DNA of 64,000 bases from the NCBI RefSeq assembly GCF_001620365.2, contig NZ_LQMT02000007.1, positions 491,358 to 555,357 of the forward strand, written 5' to 3'. Position 1 is the first letter of the stretch; the number at the start of each line of letters is the position of its first letter. Made by a program: the position numbers and the translations under genes. The stretch comes from Amycolatopsis keratiniphila subsp. keratiniphila (lineage in GTDB: Bacteria > Actinomycetota > Actinomycetes > Mycobacteriales > Pseudonocardiaceae). The notes under the pieces were generated by a model. The model was not told where the DNA came from and did not search any database. It was given only the letters and a program-made list of their open reading frames with translations. Of this stretch, positions 9,585 through 20,300 are shown one piece after another.

Positions 9585-10190
9585 TTACCCGACCTCGATC
9601 ACCTTGACGTTAGTGATTGCTGCCTGACACGAGGTACTGGTGTTGCCCTTGAATTTAAGGAAAAGGGTGCCGGTGTACGATTTGACGGTACGGAGCACTG
9701 CCTTTCGCCAGTGCGCCTTTCCGTCCGCGTCATGCGGCTTGATGTCGTCTGACAGCACGGTTGTTCCGTCGTCGTCGGCGAATTCGACGGTGAAGTCGAC
9801 GTTCTGGCCGACACAGTTGCCCCAAGCGTCGGGGCTGTGCTGGAAGCTGCCCCGGTACCAGGCGCCCGGTTCGGTGGTGATCCGCTGTTGGATACCGCCG
9901 CCGGTGAATTCGGGGCCGAGATCCACCGCCTGGTAGCCGTTGGGGTGCTGGGCAAAGTCCGCGCTGAGCAGGTCGTAGCCGGCCCCGACCTTCTGCCATG
10001 GTGCGGCAGGACCGTTGTTGCGCCACGTGACCCCTGACAAAGCAGGATCGGTCACGAAGGTCCCGTTCTCCACCAGATTGTCTTCTGATGCGGCGGAAGC
10101 GGGGGCCGTTTGCACGGTCAACGGGACAGCCAGAAGCATGGCCGTGACCGCGACGACGATACGACTGCGTATTTTCCTGCGTTCGGTCAT
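9585..10190 (-). CDS. Secreted DUF642-like carbohydrate-binding-type protein
   Basis: The 201-residue protein has a twin-basic n-region and hydrophobic signal (1-33, ending ASA), then a single beta-sandwich module opening with NLVENGTFVTDP, the typical first strand of DUF642/CBM-like domains, with W-Y-x-G and V-D-F-T-V strand motifs and two cysteines (NCVGQ, TSCQAA) likely forming a disulfide. It probably binds a sugar or wall polymer outside the cell. It follows the NRPS operon on the same strand by 138 bp, but its extracellular character makes a biosynthetic role unlikely. No good ribosome binding site precedes the ATG at 10190, so the start is tentative. Confidence 0.7.
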   Translation of the reverse strand: MTERRKIRSRIVVAVTAMLLAVPLTVQTAPASAASEDNLVENGTFVTDPALSGVTWRNNGPAAPWQKVGAGYDLLSADFAQHPNGYQAVDLGPEFTGGGIQQRITTEPGAWYRGSFQHSPDAWGNCVGQNVDFTVEFADDDGTTVLSDDIKPHDADGKAHWRKAVLRTVKSYTGTLFLKFKGNTSTSCQAAITNVKVIEVG

Positions 10191-10328
10191 GATCGAGTGT
10201 TAGGTTCCCGCGCCATCACTTAAACGGATTTCGGTGAGCTTTCTCCTCTGTGAACGACCTCACTCAAAAGTGGTTCGGGGCCCAATGTCAGTGAGCGTCC
10301 GGATCACCACCGCAATGCGTCGTGCTGT

Positions 10329-10541
10329 TCATGCTTCCGCCGTCTCCCGGATCAGGCTACGGGGCCGCATGTCGGTCCAGTTCCGCTCGATGTGGTCGAG
10401 ACAGGCCTGGCGGCTCCCGGCGCCGTGCGCGACCGTCCAGCCTTGGGGTACGTCCGCGAACGCGGGCCACAGTGAATACTGGCCTTCGTCGTTGATCAGC
10501 GCGAAGTAAGTACCGTCGGGGTCGTCGAACGGGTTGGTCAT
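10329..10541 (-). CDS. MbtH-like protein
   Basis: A 70-residue protein with the MbtH signature ([21 protein letters not shown]; the SLWPAF core; [10 protein letters not shown]; then a C-terminal WTDMRPRSL). MbtH-like proteins bind NRPS adenylation domains and are often required for their solubility and aminoacyl-adenylate formation. It is the last gene of the NRPS operon, 39 bp after the thioesterase module, and is expected to serve the four adenylation domains encoded upstream. Length and motif are fully standard. Confidence 0.96.
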   Translation of the reverse strand: MTNPFDDPDGTYFALINDEGQYSLWPAFADVPQGWTVAHGAGSRQACLDHIERNWTDMRPRSLIRETAEA

Positions 10542-10580
10542 GAGAATCGTGCCTTTCCGTTGATTTCCTGCGGGTTCGGG

Positions 10581-13500
10581 TCATCGACCGGGCAAGGTCT
10601 CCCGCAACGTGCGCGCGAGTCCGGCGACGAAGGGGGCCTGAAACAGGGAGTGATGTCCGCCTGGCAGGACGTGGACCTTCTGAAGTCCTGGAAGGAGTTC
10701 CCGCCAAGTCGCGGCGGCTTTCTCGCGGTCCGGAGGGTTCTGGTCGGCGGCCTGGACCAGGGTGACCGGTCCTGCGTAGGGCGACGGCCGGTACCGGATG
10801 GCCGCGCGGTTGTGGGCCTGGGCGAGTTCCAATAGTCGCGCCACTTCGGGGCCTCGGTGGCCCGCCATGGCGACCAGATCCTTGGTATCCGTCTCGGAGC
10901 CGGACAGCATTGACGGCGGGTAGGTCTCGACCAGCACCAGCACGCCGGCCCGCGCGTCGAGTCGCTGGGCCATTTCCAACGCGATGAGGCCGCCCATCGA
11001 CCACCCGAGCAGCAGGTGTGGTCTGTCGGGCGAGGCCGAAAGCAGGCGCGCCGCATAGAGCTCGGCGAGGTCTTCGACACTCGGCTCGGCACCGTCGCCG
11101 AGCAGCGGAGCCTGGAATCCCCTGACGGCGTAAGGGAAGCCGGGAACAGCCGCCAACTCGCGGTATCCGAGTGCGCTGCCCCCGGCGGGATGGACGCAGA
11201 ACAGGGGCCTTCCCGTGCCACAGCCGGGGAAGGTGACCAGGCAGTCGCGTCGCTCGGGAGATCCTTCCTCACGTACCAGGTTTGCCAGCCCGCGGACGGT
11301 CGTGGACGCGGGTGCCCCGGCGGCGTTCTGTTCGAACAGGACCGAGACCGGGAGACTGCGATCGAAGGTGGCGTTGACTCGTGCGATGAGCTGCACCGCG
11401 AGCAGCGAATGTCCACCTAGGTCGAAGAAGTCCTCATCGGCACCGACCGGCGCGCGGTTGAGGAGGCCTTCGAAGAGGGTGGCCACGGCCGCTTCGGTCG
11501 CGTCGGCGGGCGGAGTCACAGCTTTACCGGCCTTGACCGTGCCGGCGAGTGGCAGGGCCGCGAGATCGGGCTTGCCGTTCGCGGTCAAGGGGATCCTGTC
11601 CAGCCAGGTGAAGTCGCGGGGCAGGAAGGCCGCCGGGAGCCGATCCGCGAGAAAGGCGGGCAGTTCGGTGGTTACCTCCCGGGAACCCACCACGTACGCC
11701 GCCAGGTACTTTTCCTCCCCTGGCGCCTGCCGTGCCACGACCACCGCGTCGCGGACGGCCGGATGTTCGCACAGGGCGGCACGGGTCTCGGCGGGCTCGA
11801 CGCGCACACCGCCGATCTTCACCTGGTCGTCCACCCGGCCGGCGAAGTACAGCTCCCCGCCGGGCCCGCGGTAGCCGAGGTCCCCGGTCCGGTAGAGGCG
11901 TGCACCCGGTTCCGCCGCGAACGGGTGCGCGACGAAACGTTCGGCGGTCGTCACAGGATCGTGCAGGTAGCCGCGAGCCAGCCCTTCGCCGCCGACGTAG
12001 ATCTCGCCGAGCACGCCCGGCGCCACCGGCCGCAGGTCCGGCCCCAGCAGGTGCGTCTCGGCACCGGTGATCGGGTGACCGATCGGTACGGCGGCACCGT
12101 CGGCGAGCCCGGCGGGTATCTCCTGCGCGCAACAGCCGACGGCGGCCTCGGTGGGCCCGTACTCGTTGAAGATCTTCGTGGACGGCGCGTGCCGCCGCCA
12201 CGGGCCGAGCAGGCCCGCGGTCACCGCCTCACCACCGAGCACGAGTGACCGCGCCGTGCCCGCGAGGGTTTCGGGCGGGAGCAGCGCGGCGAGCACCGAC
12301 AGATGGGACGGGGTCACCTTGAGCAGGTCCAGGCCCGACCGCGCGGACAGTTCTTCCGCCAGCGCGCCGATCTCCGGCCAGGCGGGATCGAGGTGGACCG
12401 CGCGGCCGGTGATCAGCGGGACGAGCAGGCTGGTGGCCGTGAGGTCGAAGCCGATGGAGGTGTGTGCGAGCGCGCCCTCGCCCTGCTCCCCCACGTAGGT
12501 CTCCGCGGCCCACCTCACGTAGTTCCCGATCGCGCGATGCGTGACCAGGACACCCTTCGGAGCTCCGGTGGACCCGGAGGTGAACAAGACATAGGCCAGG
12601 TTGTCCGGCGACGGTGCCGGGAACTGTGTGCGGTCGCCGGGCAGGACGTCCTCTTCGCCTGGTTCGTCGACGAAGACGATCTTCGCATCGGTCCGGCCGG
12701 TCAGCGGGCCACCGCGCTTGGCCAGCAGTACCGGGCACGGAACCCGCGCCAGCAAGGCGGTCAGCCGGTGGACGGGCAGCGCCGGGTCCAGTGGCACATA
12801 CGCCCCGCCCGCCTTCAGCACAGCGAGCAGCGCGATCGGCAACTCCGCCGAGTGGTCGAGACATACCGCGACCGGAACCTCCGGCCCGACGCCACGCCCA
12901 CGCAGGAGCCGGGCGAGCCGGCTCGCCCGATCGTCGAGCTCCCGATAGGTCACGTACCGTCCGGCCCCGAACCGGAGGGCGACCGCGTCCGGGGTGCGGG
13001 CGGCCTGGGTTTCGACCAGCTCGTGCAGGCACCGGGCGCCGGGCGCCCGCCGGCCGACGGCATCGCGCGTCGACTCCGCGAGCGTCACGGTGTCGAGTGC
13101 GCTGACGGCGGCGACCGGCACATGGGGCCGTTCGAGCAGCCCGGCGAGCACCGTGCGGTATTGCCGCCGGACACAGTCGACGTAGTCGTGATCGAACCGG
13201 CGGGGCGAGTAGTGCCAGATGGTCGTGACGGCCGCCGCGCCGGTGAGGACACATTCCAGCTTCAGTTCCGCCGATTCGTCCGCGACGTCGTCCCACAGCA
13301 CGGCGAAGGTCACCGGCCCCGAGACCGGCGGCTCCGCTCGCTTGCACTCGAAGGCCACGTCCCACTGCGGTTCGGCGACGGCATAGGAGCCGGCGAGGTA
13401 CTTTTCGAGGTCATCGACGTCGGCCAGCCGCTCGTCGGCTTCGGCGGCCAGCTGGTCGAAACTCGCTCCGGTGCCGGAGTCGACGCCGATCCACTTGGCG

Positions 13501-14345
13501 AGCGGCCCGAAACAGTTCCGCAGTTCGTCGTAGGGCCGGCCGTCGAACGCCACGCCGACGGTGACGCGCGGCAACCCGCTTACGTGTCCCAGTAAGGTCT
13601 GCCAGGCCGCGAGCAGCACCGCCGGGACACCGATCCCCCGCCGCGCGGCGTAACCGTGGACTTCGGCCACGAGGGGCGCCGGAAGTTCGGCGGTGATCGT
13701 TTCTCTGCCAGGCTCGTCGCCGACACCGCCGTGGCGCAGCGGAAACCGCTCCGCCACGCGCACCTTTTCCTTCTGCAGCAACGCTTCGGCGTCGTCGTCC
13801 GGCTCGATGTCGTGCTGCCATTCCGAGAATCGGCTGTAGGCGAGCACTTCGCCGGAGAGGGGCTCCTCCCGGTAGCGGGCGGCGAGCTCCGCGGCCAGCG
13901 ACCGCAGGGTGGTTCCGTCCGCAGCCAGTGCCGAGGTGGTCAGGAGCAGTTCGTGGCTACGCTCACCGAGGCGGAACAGTACCGCCTGGGGCGTCGCGGG
14001 AGCACCGGGATCGGCCGGAGCTCGTCTCGCCTCCCGGACCACCTGTGCGACTCGGGCGGCGGCGGCCACGTGCCGGAGATCCACCACCGTCCACGGGACG
14101 GGCGCACGGTCATCTTCCTCGACCACCTGGACGGGAATCCGCACCCCGGGCGCGCGGTGGTAGGAGGTGCGCAGGATCTCGTGCGTCGCGACGAGCGACT
14201 CCAACGCCCTCGCGAGGCGGGTGTGGTCCAGCGGCCCGTCGATGGCGATCAGCACCTGCGCCCAGGAGGACGCGCCGGTTTCGACCCGCCGCCACAGCCG
14301 CCGCTGTTGCGCCGACAGCCGGTATCCCTCGACCTGTGAGGTCAT
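10581..14345 (-). CDS. NRPS termination module: degenerate C (interface-like)-A(Asn)-T-TE
   Basis: A 1254-residue protein. An N-terminal condensation-fold domain (1-430) has its HHxxxDG site replaced by SALAADG (about 138), losing the catalytic histidines. The adenylation domain (about 440-930; FTSGSTGAPKG at 590) has pocket residues that I read by eye as DLTKVGEVGK, close to asparagine codes. A carrier domain (FFDLGGHSLL, about 975) and a type I thioesterase (GWSMGG at about 1117, final His in PGGHHSLF) follow. So this protein loads the last residue and releases the peptide. The upstream synthetase ends in an intact C domain plus a dioxygenase, which suggests that condensation is done by that C domain and that the dead C domain here docks the dioxygenase. 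The ATG at 14345 has GGGGAG 5 bases upstream; a GTG directly before it is possible. Confidence 0.93.
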   Translation of the reverse strand: MTSQVEGYRLSAQQRRLWRRVETGASSWAQVLIAIDGPLDHTRLARALESLVATHEILRTSYHRAPGVRIPVQVVEEDDRAPVPWTVVDLRHVAAAARVAQVVREARRAPADPGAPATPQAVLFRLGERSHELLLTTSALAADGTTLRSLAAELAARYREEPLSGEVLAYSRFSEWQHDIEPDDDAEALLQKEKVRVAERFPLRHGGVGDEPGRETITAELPAPLVAEVHGYAARRGIGVPAVLLAAWQTLLGHVSGLPRVTVGVAFDGRPYDELRNCFGPLAKWIGVDSGTGASFDQLAAEADERLADVDDLEKYLAGSYAVAEPQWDVAFECKRAEPPVSGPVTFAVLWDDVADESAELKLECVLTGAAAVTTIWHYSPRRFDHDYVDCVRRQYRTVLAGLLERPHVPVAAVSALDTVTLAESTRDAVGRRAPGARCLHELVETQAARTPDAVALRFGAGRYVTYRELDDRASRLARLLRGRGVGPEVPVAVCLDHSAELPIALLAVLKAGGAYVPLDPALPVHRLTALLARVPCPVLLAKRGGPLTGRTDAKIVFVDEPGEEDVLPGDRTQFPAPSPDNLAYVLFTSGSTGAPKGVLVTHRAIGNYVRWAAETYVGEQGEGALAHTSIGFDLTATSLLVPLITGRAVHLDPAWPEIGALAEELSARSGLDLLKVTPSHLSVLAALLPPETLAGTARSLVLGGEAVTAGLLGPWRRHAPSTKIFNEYGPTEAAVGCCAQEIPAGLADGAAVPIGHPITGAETHLLGPDLRPVAPGVLGEIYVGGEGLARGYLHDPVTTAERFVAHPFAAEPGARLYRTGDLGYRGPGGELYFAGRVDDQVKIGGVRVEPAETRAALCEHPAVRDAVVVARQAPGEEKYLAAYVVGSREVTTELPAFLADRLPAAFLPRDFTWLDRIPLTANGKPDLAALPLAGTVKAGKAVTPPADATEAAVATLFEGLLNRAPVGADEDFFDLGGHSLLAVQLIARVNATFDRSLPVSVLFEQNAAGAPASTTVRGLANLVREEGSPERRDCLVTFPGCGTGRPLFCVHPAGGSALGYRELAAVPGFPYAVRGFQAPLLGDGAEPSVEDLAELYAARLLSASPDRPHLLLGWSMGGLIALEMAQRLDARAGVLVLVETYPPSMLSGSETDTKDLVAMAGHRGPEVARLLELAQAHNRAAIRYRPSPYAGPVTLVQAADQNPPDREKAAATWRELLPGLQKVHVLPGGHHSLFQAPFVAGLARTLRETLPGR

Positions 14346-14363
14346 CACCGCTCCCCTTCCCGT

Positions 14364-17300
14364 TTACCGGAACCGGACCATTTCGCCCATCGCCACCAGC
14401 AGTTCCCGCTCGCCCTGGAACGGATTCCGGGCGTGGGCGACAAGGATGTTGTCCAGCATCAGGACATCGCCGCGTTGCCAGGGGAAGACGATCTCGAGCT
14501 CGTCGTAGACGGCACAGATCTCCGTCATCGCCGAATCGGGGATCGGCGTGCCGTCTCCGAAGCGGCATTCGCGCGGCAAGCCGCCTTCGCCGACCGTGTC
14601 CAGCAGGGACGTCCGGGTGGTCTCGTCGAGGCAGGCGATATGCCAGTGCTGTGCCTGGTTGAACCAGGACCACTCCCCGGTGACGGGGTGCCGGACGACG
14701 GCGGGGCGTACCGCGGCGGTGCGCAGGCGCTCCTCGTGCCACTCCCACTCGAGTCCCTGTTCGACGCAGCGGGCTTCGACCTCCGCGCGGTCGGCGGTGC
14801 GGAAGACCTCGCGCCAGTGCAGGCCCAACCCGGAGCCGTACTGGCGGACGTAGCGCACCTTCTTGCGCGCGAATTCCTCGCGCAGGGCCGGGTCGAGTCG
14901 CCGGTAAACCTCGCGGCTGTCGACGACGGGGGTCTCGCCACCGATCTCGGCTGGGCGGGCGCAACAGAACCAGATCTTGGCCGGCCCGACGTCGTTGAAC
15001 GAGTTCTCGTTGTGCCACAACAGTTTCTTCTCAGGCGGGAAGAAGACGGGCGTGTAGACGCCGCCACCACCGACCTTGGCTCGCGGATGCTCGCCGTTCT
15101 CGGCGAACAGCTCGTCTACGAAGACCGAGGCGAACTGTTCGAGCCGAGCGGGCTCGGTGACGCCGAACCCGCGGAACAGCAGGGCGCCGTGGTCGAGCAA
15201 CACCGCTTGCAACCGGTCGCGGCTCTCCCGCGCCCATTCGACGAGGTCGATCTCCTCCCCGGCGGGCCGGACGAGCAGCGGAAGCCGCGTGTGCTCCGAC
15301 AGGGGCTGCTCGACGACCGCGTCCCGCGCGGAGACGGTGATCTTGGCCGGGGCTTCGCGCAGAGCCGCGGGCGGGCGCAGCTCGGCCCTCGGCCGGCGGG
15401 CCCGCGCGGAGGTGAGCGGCGCGTCCGTCGACCGCACCAGGTTCTCGATGGCGTCGAGATACTCGCGCCTCATCGCCGCCATCGTCTTTTCGGTGAACAG
15501 TTCGGTGTCGTACTCCCACAGTCCGGTGATCCCCTCCGGGCCCTCCTCCAGCAGGACCACCAGGTCGAACCGGCTGGTCGCGATGACCGGCGGGCGGTAG
15601 TCGGTGACCTCGATCCCGGGAATCACCGACTCGGACCGCCGCGTGGTGTTCAGGACGAACTTGACCTGGAACAACGGGCTCTGGTTGCGGCTGCGCGGTG
15701 GTTTGACCGCCTTCACCACCTCTTCGAAGGGCAGATCCTGGTGCGCGAAGGCGTCCAGGGTCAGAGTCCGCGTCCGGCGCAGCAGCTCGCGCCAAGTCGG
15801 CCCGCCCGCCAGGTCGGCCCGCAGGACGATCTGGTTGACGAAGAAACCGATGAGCGGTTCCGTCGGGGTGGCCGAGCGGTTGGCCACATCGGTCCCCACC
15901 ACCACGTCGGTCGCGCCCGCGCGCCTGCCGATCAAGGCGAACAGCGGGGCCAGCAGCGCCATGAACAGCGTGCACTCCTCCGCCTTGCACAGCACCCGCA
16001 AGGCGTCCGCGGTGGCCGCCGGGAGCCCGAGGTCGAGCGTCCGGCCGTGGTGGGCCGGGTCGCGCGGGCGCTCGTGATCCATCGGAAGCCTGGGCAGGTC
16101 CAGGATGCCCTCGAGGCGGCCGCGCCAGTACTCGCGCAGGTCGTCCTGATGGCCTTCGTCGAGCAGCCGCCGTTGCCACACCGCGTAGTCGGCGTACTGC
16201 ACGGTCAGCTCGGGCAACCGCGGCCGCCGGTTCTCGACGCGTGCCGTGTAGCTCTCGGCGAGCTCGTCGCGAAGCAGCCCGGCCGCCCAGCCGTCGACGC
16301 TGAGGTGGTGCACGGTCAGCAGCAGGATGTGCTCGGTGTCCGACAGCCGCAGCAGCCCCGTCCGCACCACGGGCGGGCGGGCCAGGTCGAACGGCGCCGA
16401 GTACTGCCGGGCGGCCAGCAGCGCGGCCTCGTCTTCGCGGGCCGCCGCGTCCATTCCGGACAGGTCCACGAGCGGGACGTCGAGGGGTTCGGCGGGAAGC
16501 ACTGTCTGGAACGGGCGGCCCTCGCGGGGGACGAGCACGGTCCGCAGCACCTCGTGCCGGGCGACGACCTCATTGACCGCTTCCCGGAGGAACCCGACGT
16601 CGAGGCAGCCCCGCAACCGCAGGAAGACCGGGAAGTTGTACTGCACGCTGTCCGGCTCCAGCTGGTTGAGGAACCAGAGCCGTTCCTGGGCGAACGACGC
16701 GGGTACCGGGCCCGTCCGGGGAACCGGGACGAGTTCGGGACGCACGGGGCCGGGGATCTCCCGCAGACGCTCGTCGACGAGGGCGGCCTGCGCCTCGACC
16801 GTGGACGCGTCGAAAGGCGCCCTGATGGGGACTTCGACCCCGAATTCCTTGCGCAGCCGGAAAACGAGCTGGAAGGTGAGGAGCGAATGGCCGCCGAGGT
16901 CGAAGAAATCGTCGGACGGCCGGATCCCGTCCCGACGCAGCAACTCCGCCCAGATCACGGCCACCCGCTGCTCGGTGGACGTCATCGGCCGCTCCCGCGC
17001 ACCGCCCGCCGGTTCACCGTCGATGTCCCGGTCGGCAGCCAGCCGGGCGCGCAGTGCGGCCCGGTCGAGCTTGCCGGTCACGGTCAGCGGGAGGGACGGC
17101 ACGAAGACGTAGCGTGAAGGCCGCAGCGCGGCGGGCAAATGCTCTCGTGCCAGTGCCTCGAGGTCTGGCCGGCAGGTCACCGCCTCGGCGTGCCACCGCG
17201 GGTCGTTCGCGTATCGCGCCGGGAAGCCGATGTCGTCGGGCGCCGCTGTCGTTTCACCGCGTTCCGCCGGGGTCGGGTTCCGGTCCAGGTCCCCGAGAAG

Positions 17301-20300
17301 GTCGGCGAGTGTCGCGGTGGATGGCGCGTCCTCCAGCAGCGCCCGCAGCGCCGAGTCCCGGCTCGACGTCGCGGGTGGCACCGCCGGGGAAAGCTCGCTC
17401 CGGTCTCCGCCCACCGTCAGGATGACGTCGTAGCGGTAGCGGCTCAGTTCGTTGTCGTAGCCCGGCGGTTTGCGCAGCACCCGCACCGAGGTGATCCGGG
17501 ACGAGCGCCGCGCGATCCCGGCGAACAGGCGCGGGTCGACACAGAGTTCTTCCTCCGCTTCGACCTCGCGCCGGATCTCCGCCCGGATTCGCGAAAGCGG
17601 CGTCGCCGGATCGGCGCGGTGCGCCACGACCGACGTGTGGAAGGTTTCGAGCAGTGTCAGGTCGCGCAGGTCGCCGAGGAAGACATGCCCGCCGTCCTCC
17701 ATCGTCGCCACCACGCTGTCGAGCACTTCGATCAGATAGCCGACGGAGGGGAAGTATTGGACGACCGAGTTCAGCACGACGGTGTCGAACCGGTCCCCCG
17801 GCCGCACGGCGAGGTGTGCCGGGGCGGCTGCCAGGTCGGTGACGTCTTCCAGCCCGGTGCCGGCCACCGAGCGCCGCACGTACTCGACCGCGGCGGGCGA
17901 GAAGTCGATCGCCCGGTAGCTTTCACAGCCCGGGGCGACCCGGAAGAGGAGCAGGCCCGTGCCGCAGCCGATCTCCAGTACCCGGCGCGGGCCGAGCCCG
18001 GTGATCCGTTCGACCGTGCCGGCGAGCCAGGCCAGCATTTCCGCCGGGTCGAGGGGTTCCCCGGTGTAGCTGCTGGTCCAGCCGGCGAGGTTGAAGGTCG
18101 CGTCCGGACCGGCTTCCAGCGCGGCGTAGGTGTCCTCATAGACGGAGAGCCAGTCCTCGGTGCGGTGCTGGTGCGTGCCCGCCCCCGGCTCGGTGACCAC
18201 CACTGCGGCCAGCCGGAGGTCGTCGCCGTCGCCCTCGGGCAGTACCACCGCTCGCCGTACCCGGTCGTGGCTTTCGAGCAGGGCCTCGACCTCGGCGGGT
18301 TCGACCCGGTGCCCGCGGATCTTGAGCTGGTCGTCGCCGCGGCCGAGGTACTCCAAGGCACCGTCGGCGAGGTGGCGGACGATGTCGCCGGTCCGGTACA
18401 CGACCGCACCGGCGACGAAGGGATCGGCGACGAAGCGTTCAGCCGTGCGGCCGGGAGCGTTGACATAGCCCCGGGCGACGCCGGTGCCGCCGACGTAGAG
18501 CTCGCCGGGCGCACCTACCGGCACGGGCCGCAGGTACCCGTCGAGCACGTAAAGCCTCGTGCCCGGCAGTGGCCGCCCGATCGGGATCCGGCCGGACGGC
18601 GGGAGTTCCCCGCCCAGTTCGTGGGCCGCGCAGGCCACCGCGGTCTCGGTGGGGCCGTACTCGTTGACCAGCCGTCCCGCCGCGCCGCCACGCCGCCAGG
18701 CCGCGACGTGGTCCTCGTGCAGTGCCTCCCCGCCGATCACCAGCGTCCGTGCCCAGACCTCGTCGCGTCGAGCCGCACCGGCGCTTTCCAGCAACCGCAA
18801 ATGCGACGGGGTGAGTTTGACGAACGCGAAGTCCTTGTCGGCGGCGGCGGAGGCTCGAAGGGCTTCGCCGGGGATGTCGGACTCTTCGAGCAGGACCAGT
18901 TCCCTGCCGGTCAGCAGCGGAGCGAAGAGGCTCGTCACCGTGAGGTCCACGCCGAGGGACGAATGCACCGGCACGGTGTCGCCGGAACCGGCCGGGAGGT
19001 AGGCCTCGCCCGCCCATCGCAGGTAGCCGTCGACATTGGCGTGTGTCAGCACGGTGCCCTTGGGACGGCCGGTCGTTCCCGAGGTGTAGATGACGTACAG
19101 GGTGTCGCCGGGCCGGACTCCCGTGCTGGGAGGGGCAGCCGCCTCCTGGACGATCTCGTCGGCGAGTACCACCTCCGAGCCGAGTGTCCTCGCGCGCCCG
19201 GCCAGGCCGCGTTCGGTCACCAGGAGCCGCGCTCCGCAGTCCTGGTACACATGGGCCAAGGCGGCGTCCGGATGCGCCGGGTCCATCGGCACGTAGGCCG
19301 CGCCTGCCTTGAGCACCCCCAGCAACGCCACGATCGCGTGCGGGGAGCGGGACATCAGCACCGCGACCGGGTCGCCGCGCCGGACACCGAGTTCGCGCAG
19401 ATGCCGGGCGAGCCCGTTCGCGCGCCGGTCGAGCAGGCGGTAGGTCAGGGCGGGTCCGGTGGCGGCCGAGACCGCGGTCGCGGCCGGGGTGGCCGCGGCC
19501 TGCCGGGCGAACCGCTCGTGGACACAGGCGGTTCCGGACGGTGCGGGCGCGGGGCGACTCCACAGCCGGGCGAGCCTCGCGCTTTCCGCGGCGTCCAGCA
19601 CGGGGAGCGCGCCGACGGGGGTCGCGGCGTTCGCGGCGACGGCCTCGAGCAGGACCTGGAACGAGCGGGCGAACCGGGCGGCGGTGCCGGAGTCGAACAG
19701 GTCCGTGGCGTAACCGAGCCGGCACTCCAGGCCCGCCTCGGTCCGGGTCACGTTGAGGTCGAGGTCGAAGCGGGCGCCGTCGTGGTCGACGACCAGCTCG
19801 GTCAGCTCCACCCCGGGCATCGTCGCGACCGACTCCGGTGTGTTGTGCAGGGTGAAGTTGGCTTGGTACAAGGGGTTTCGGCTCGGATCCCGATCCGGGT
19901 GCAGGCGCTGGGCCACGAGGTCCAGTGGGATGTCCTGATGGTCGAAGGCGGCGAGGCAGGTCGTGCGCACCTGGCTCAGTAGTTCGTCGAAGCCTTGCCG
20001 TTCGTCCAGACGCGTTCGCAGGACCACGGAGTTGGCGAAGAATCCGATCAGTTCCCGGAAACCGCGGTAGCGGCGGTTGGCGACCGGGGTGCCGACGCAG
20101 ACCTCCGGCTGGCCGCTGTAGCGGGACAGGACGACCTGGTACGCCGCCAGCAGGACCATGAACAGGGTGGCCTCGCGGTTCTGCGCGAGATCGGCCAGAC
20201 GGCCGGTGAGAGCCGGCGTCACGGTGAACCCGTGGACCGCTCCCCGGTGGCTGGGGGTGGCAGGCCGGGGCCGGTCCGCGGGCAGCGTCGAGGAAGCGGG

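Noticed and set aside
14433..17117. Very long open frame (894 codons) on the plus strand
   Set aside because: It is antisense to the 14364-21035 NRPS, whose motifs are unmistakable; long reverse frames are expected at this GC content.
17139..19982. 947-codon plus-strand frame
   Set aside because: Same reason: opposite strand of clear NRPS domains, low-complexity Gly/Arg/Val translation.
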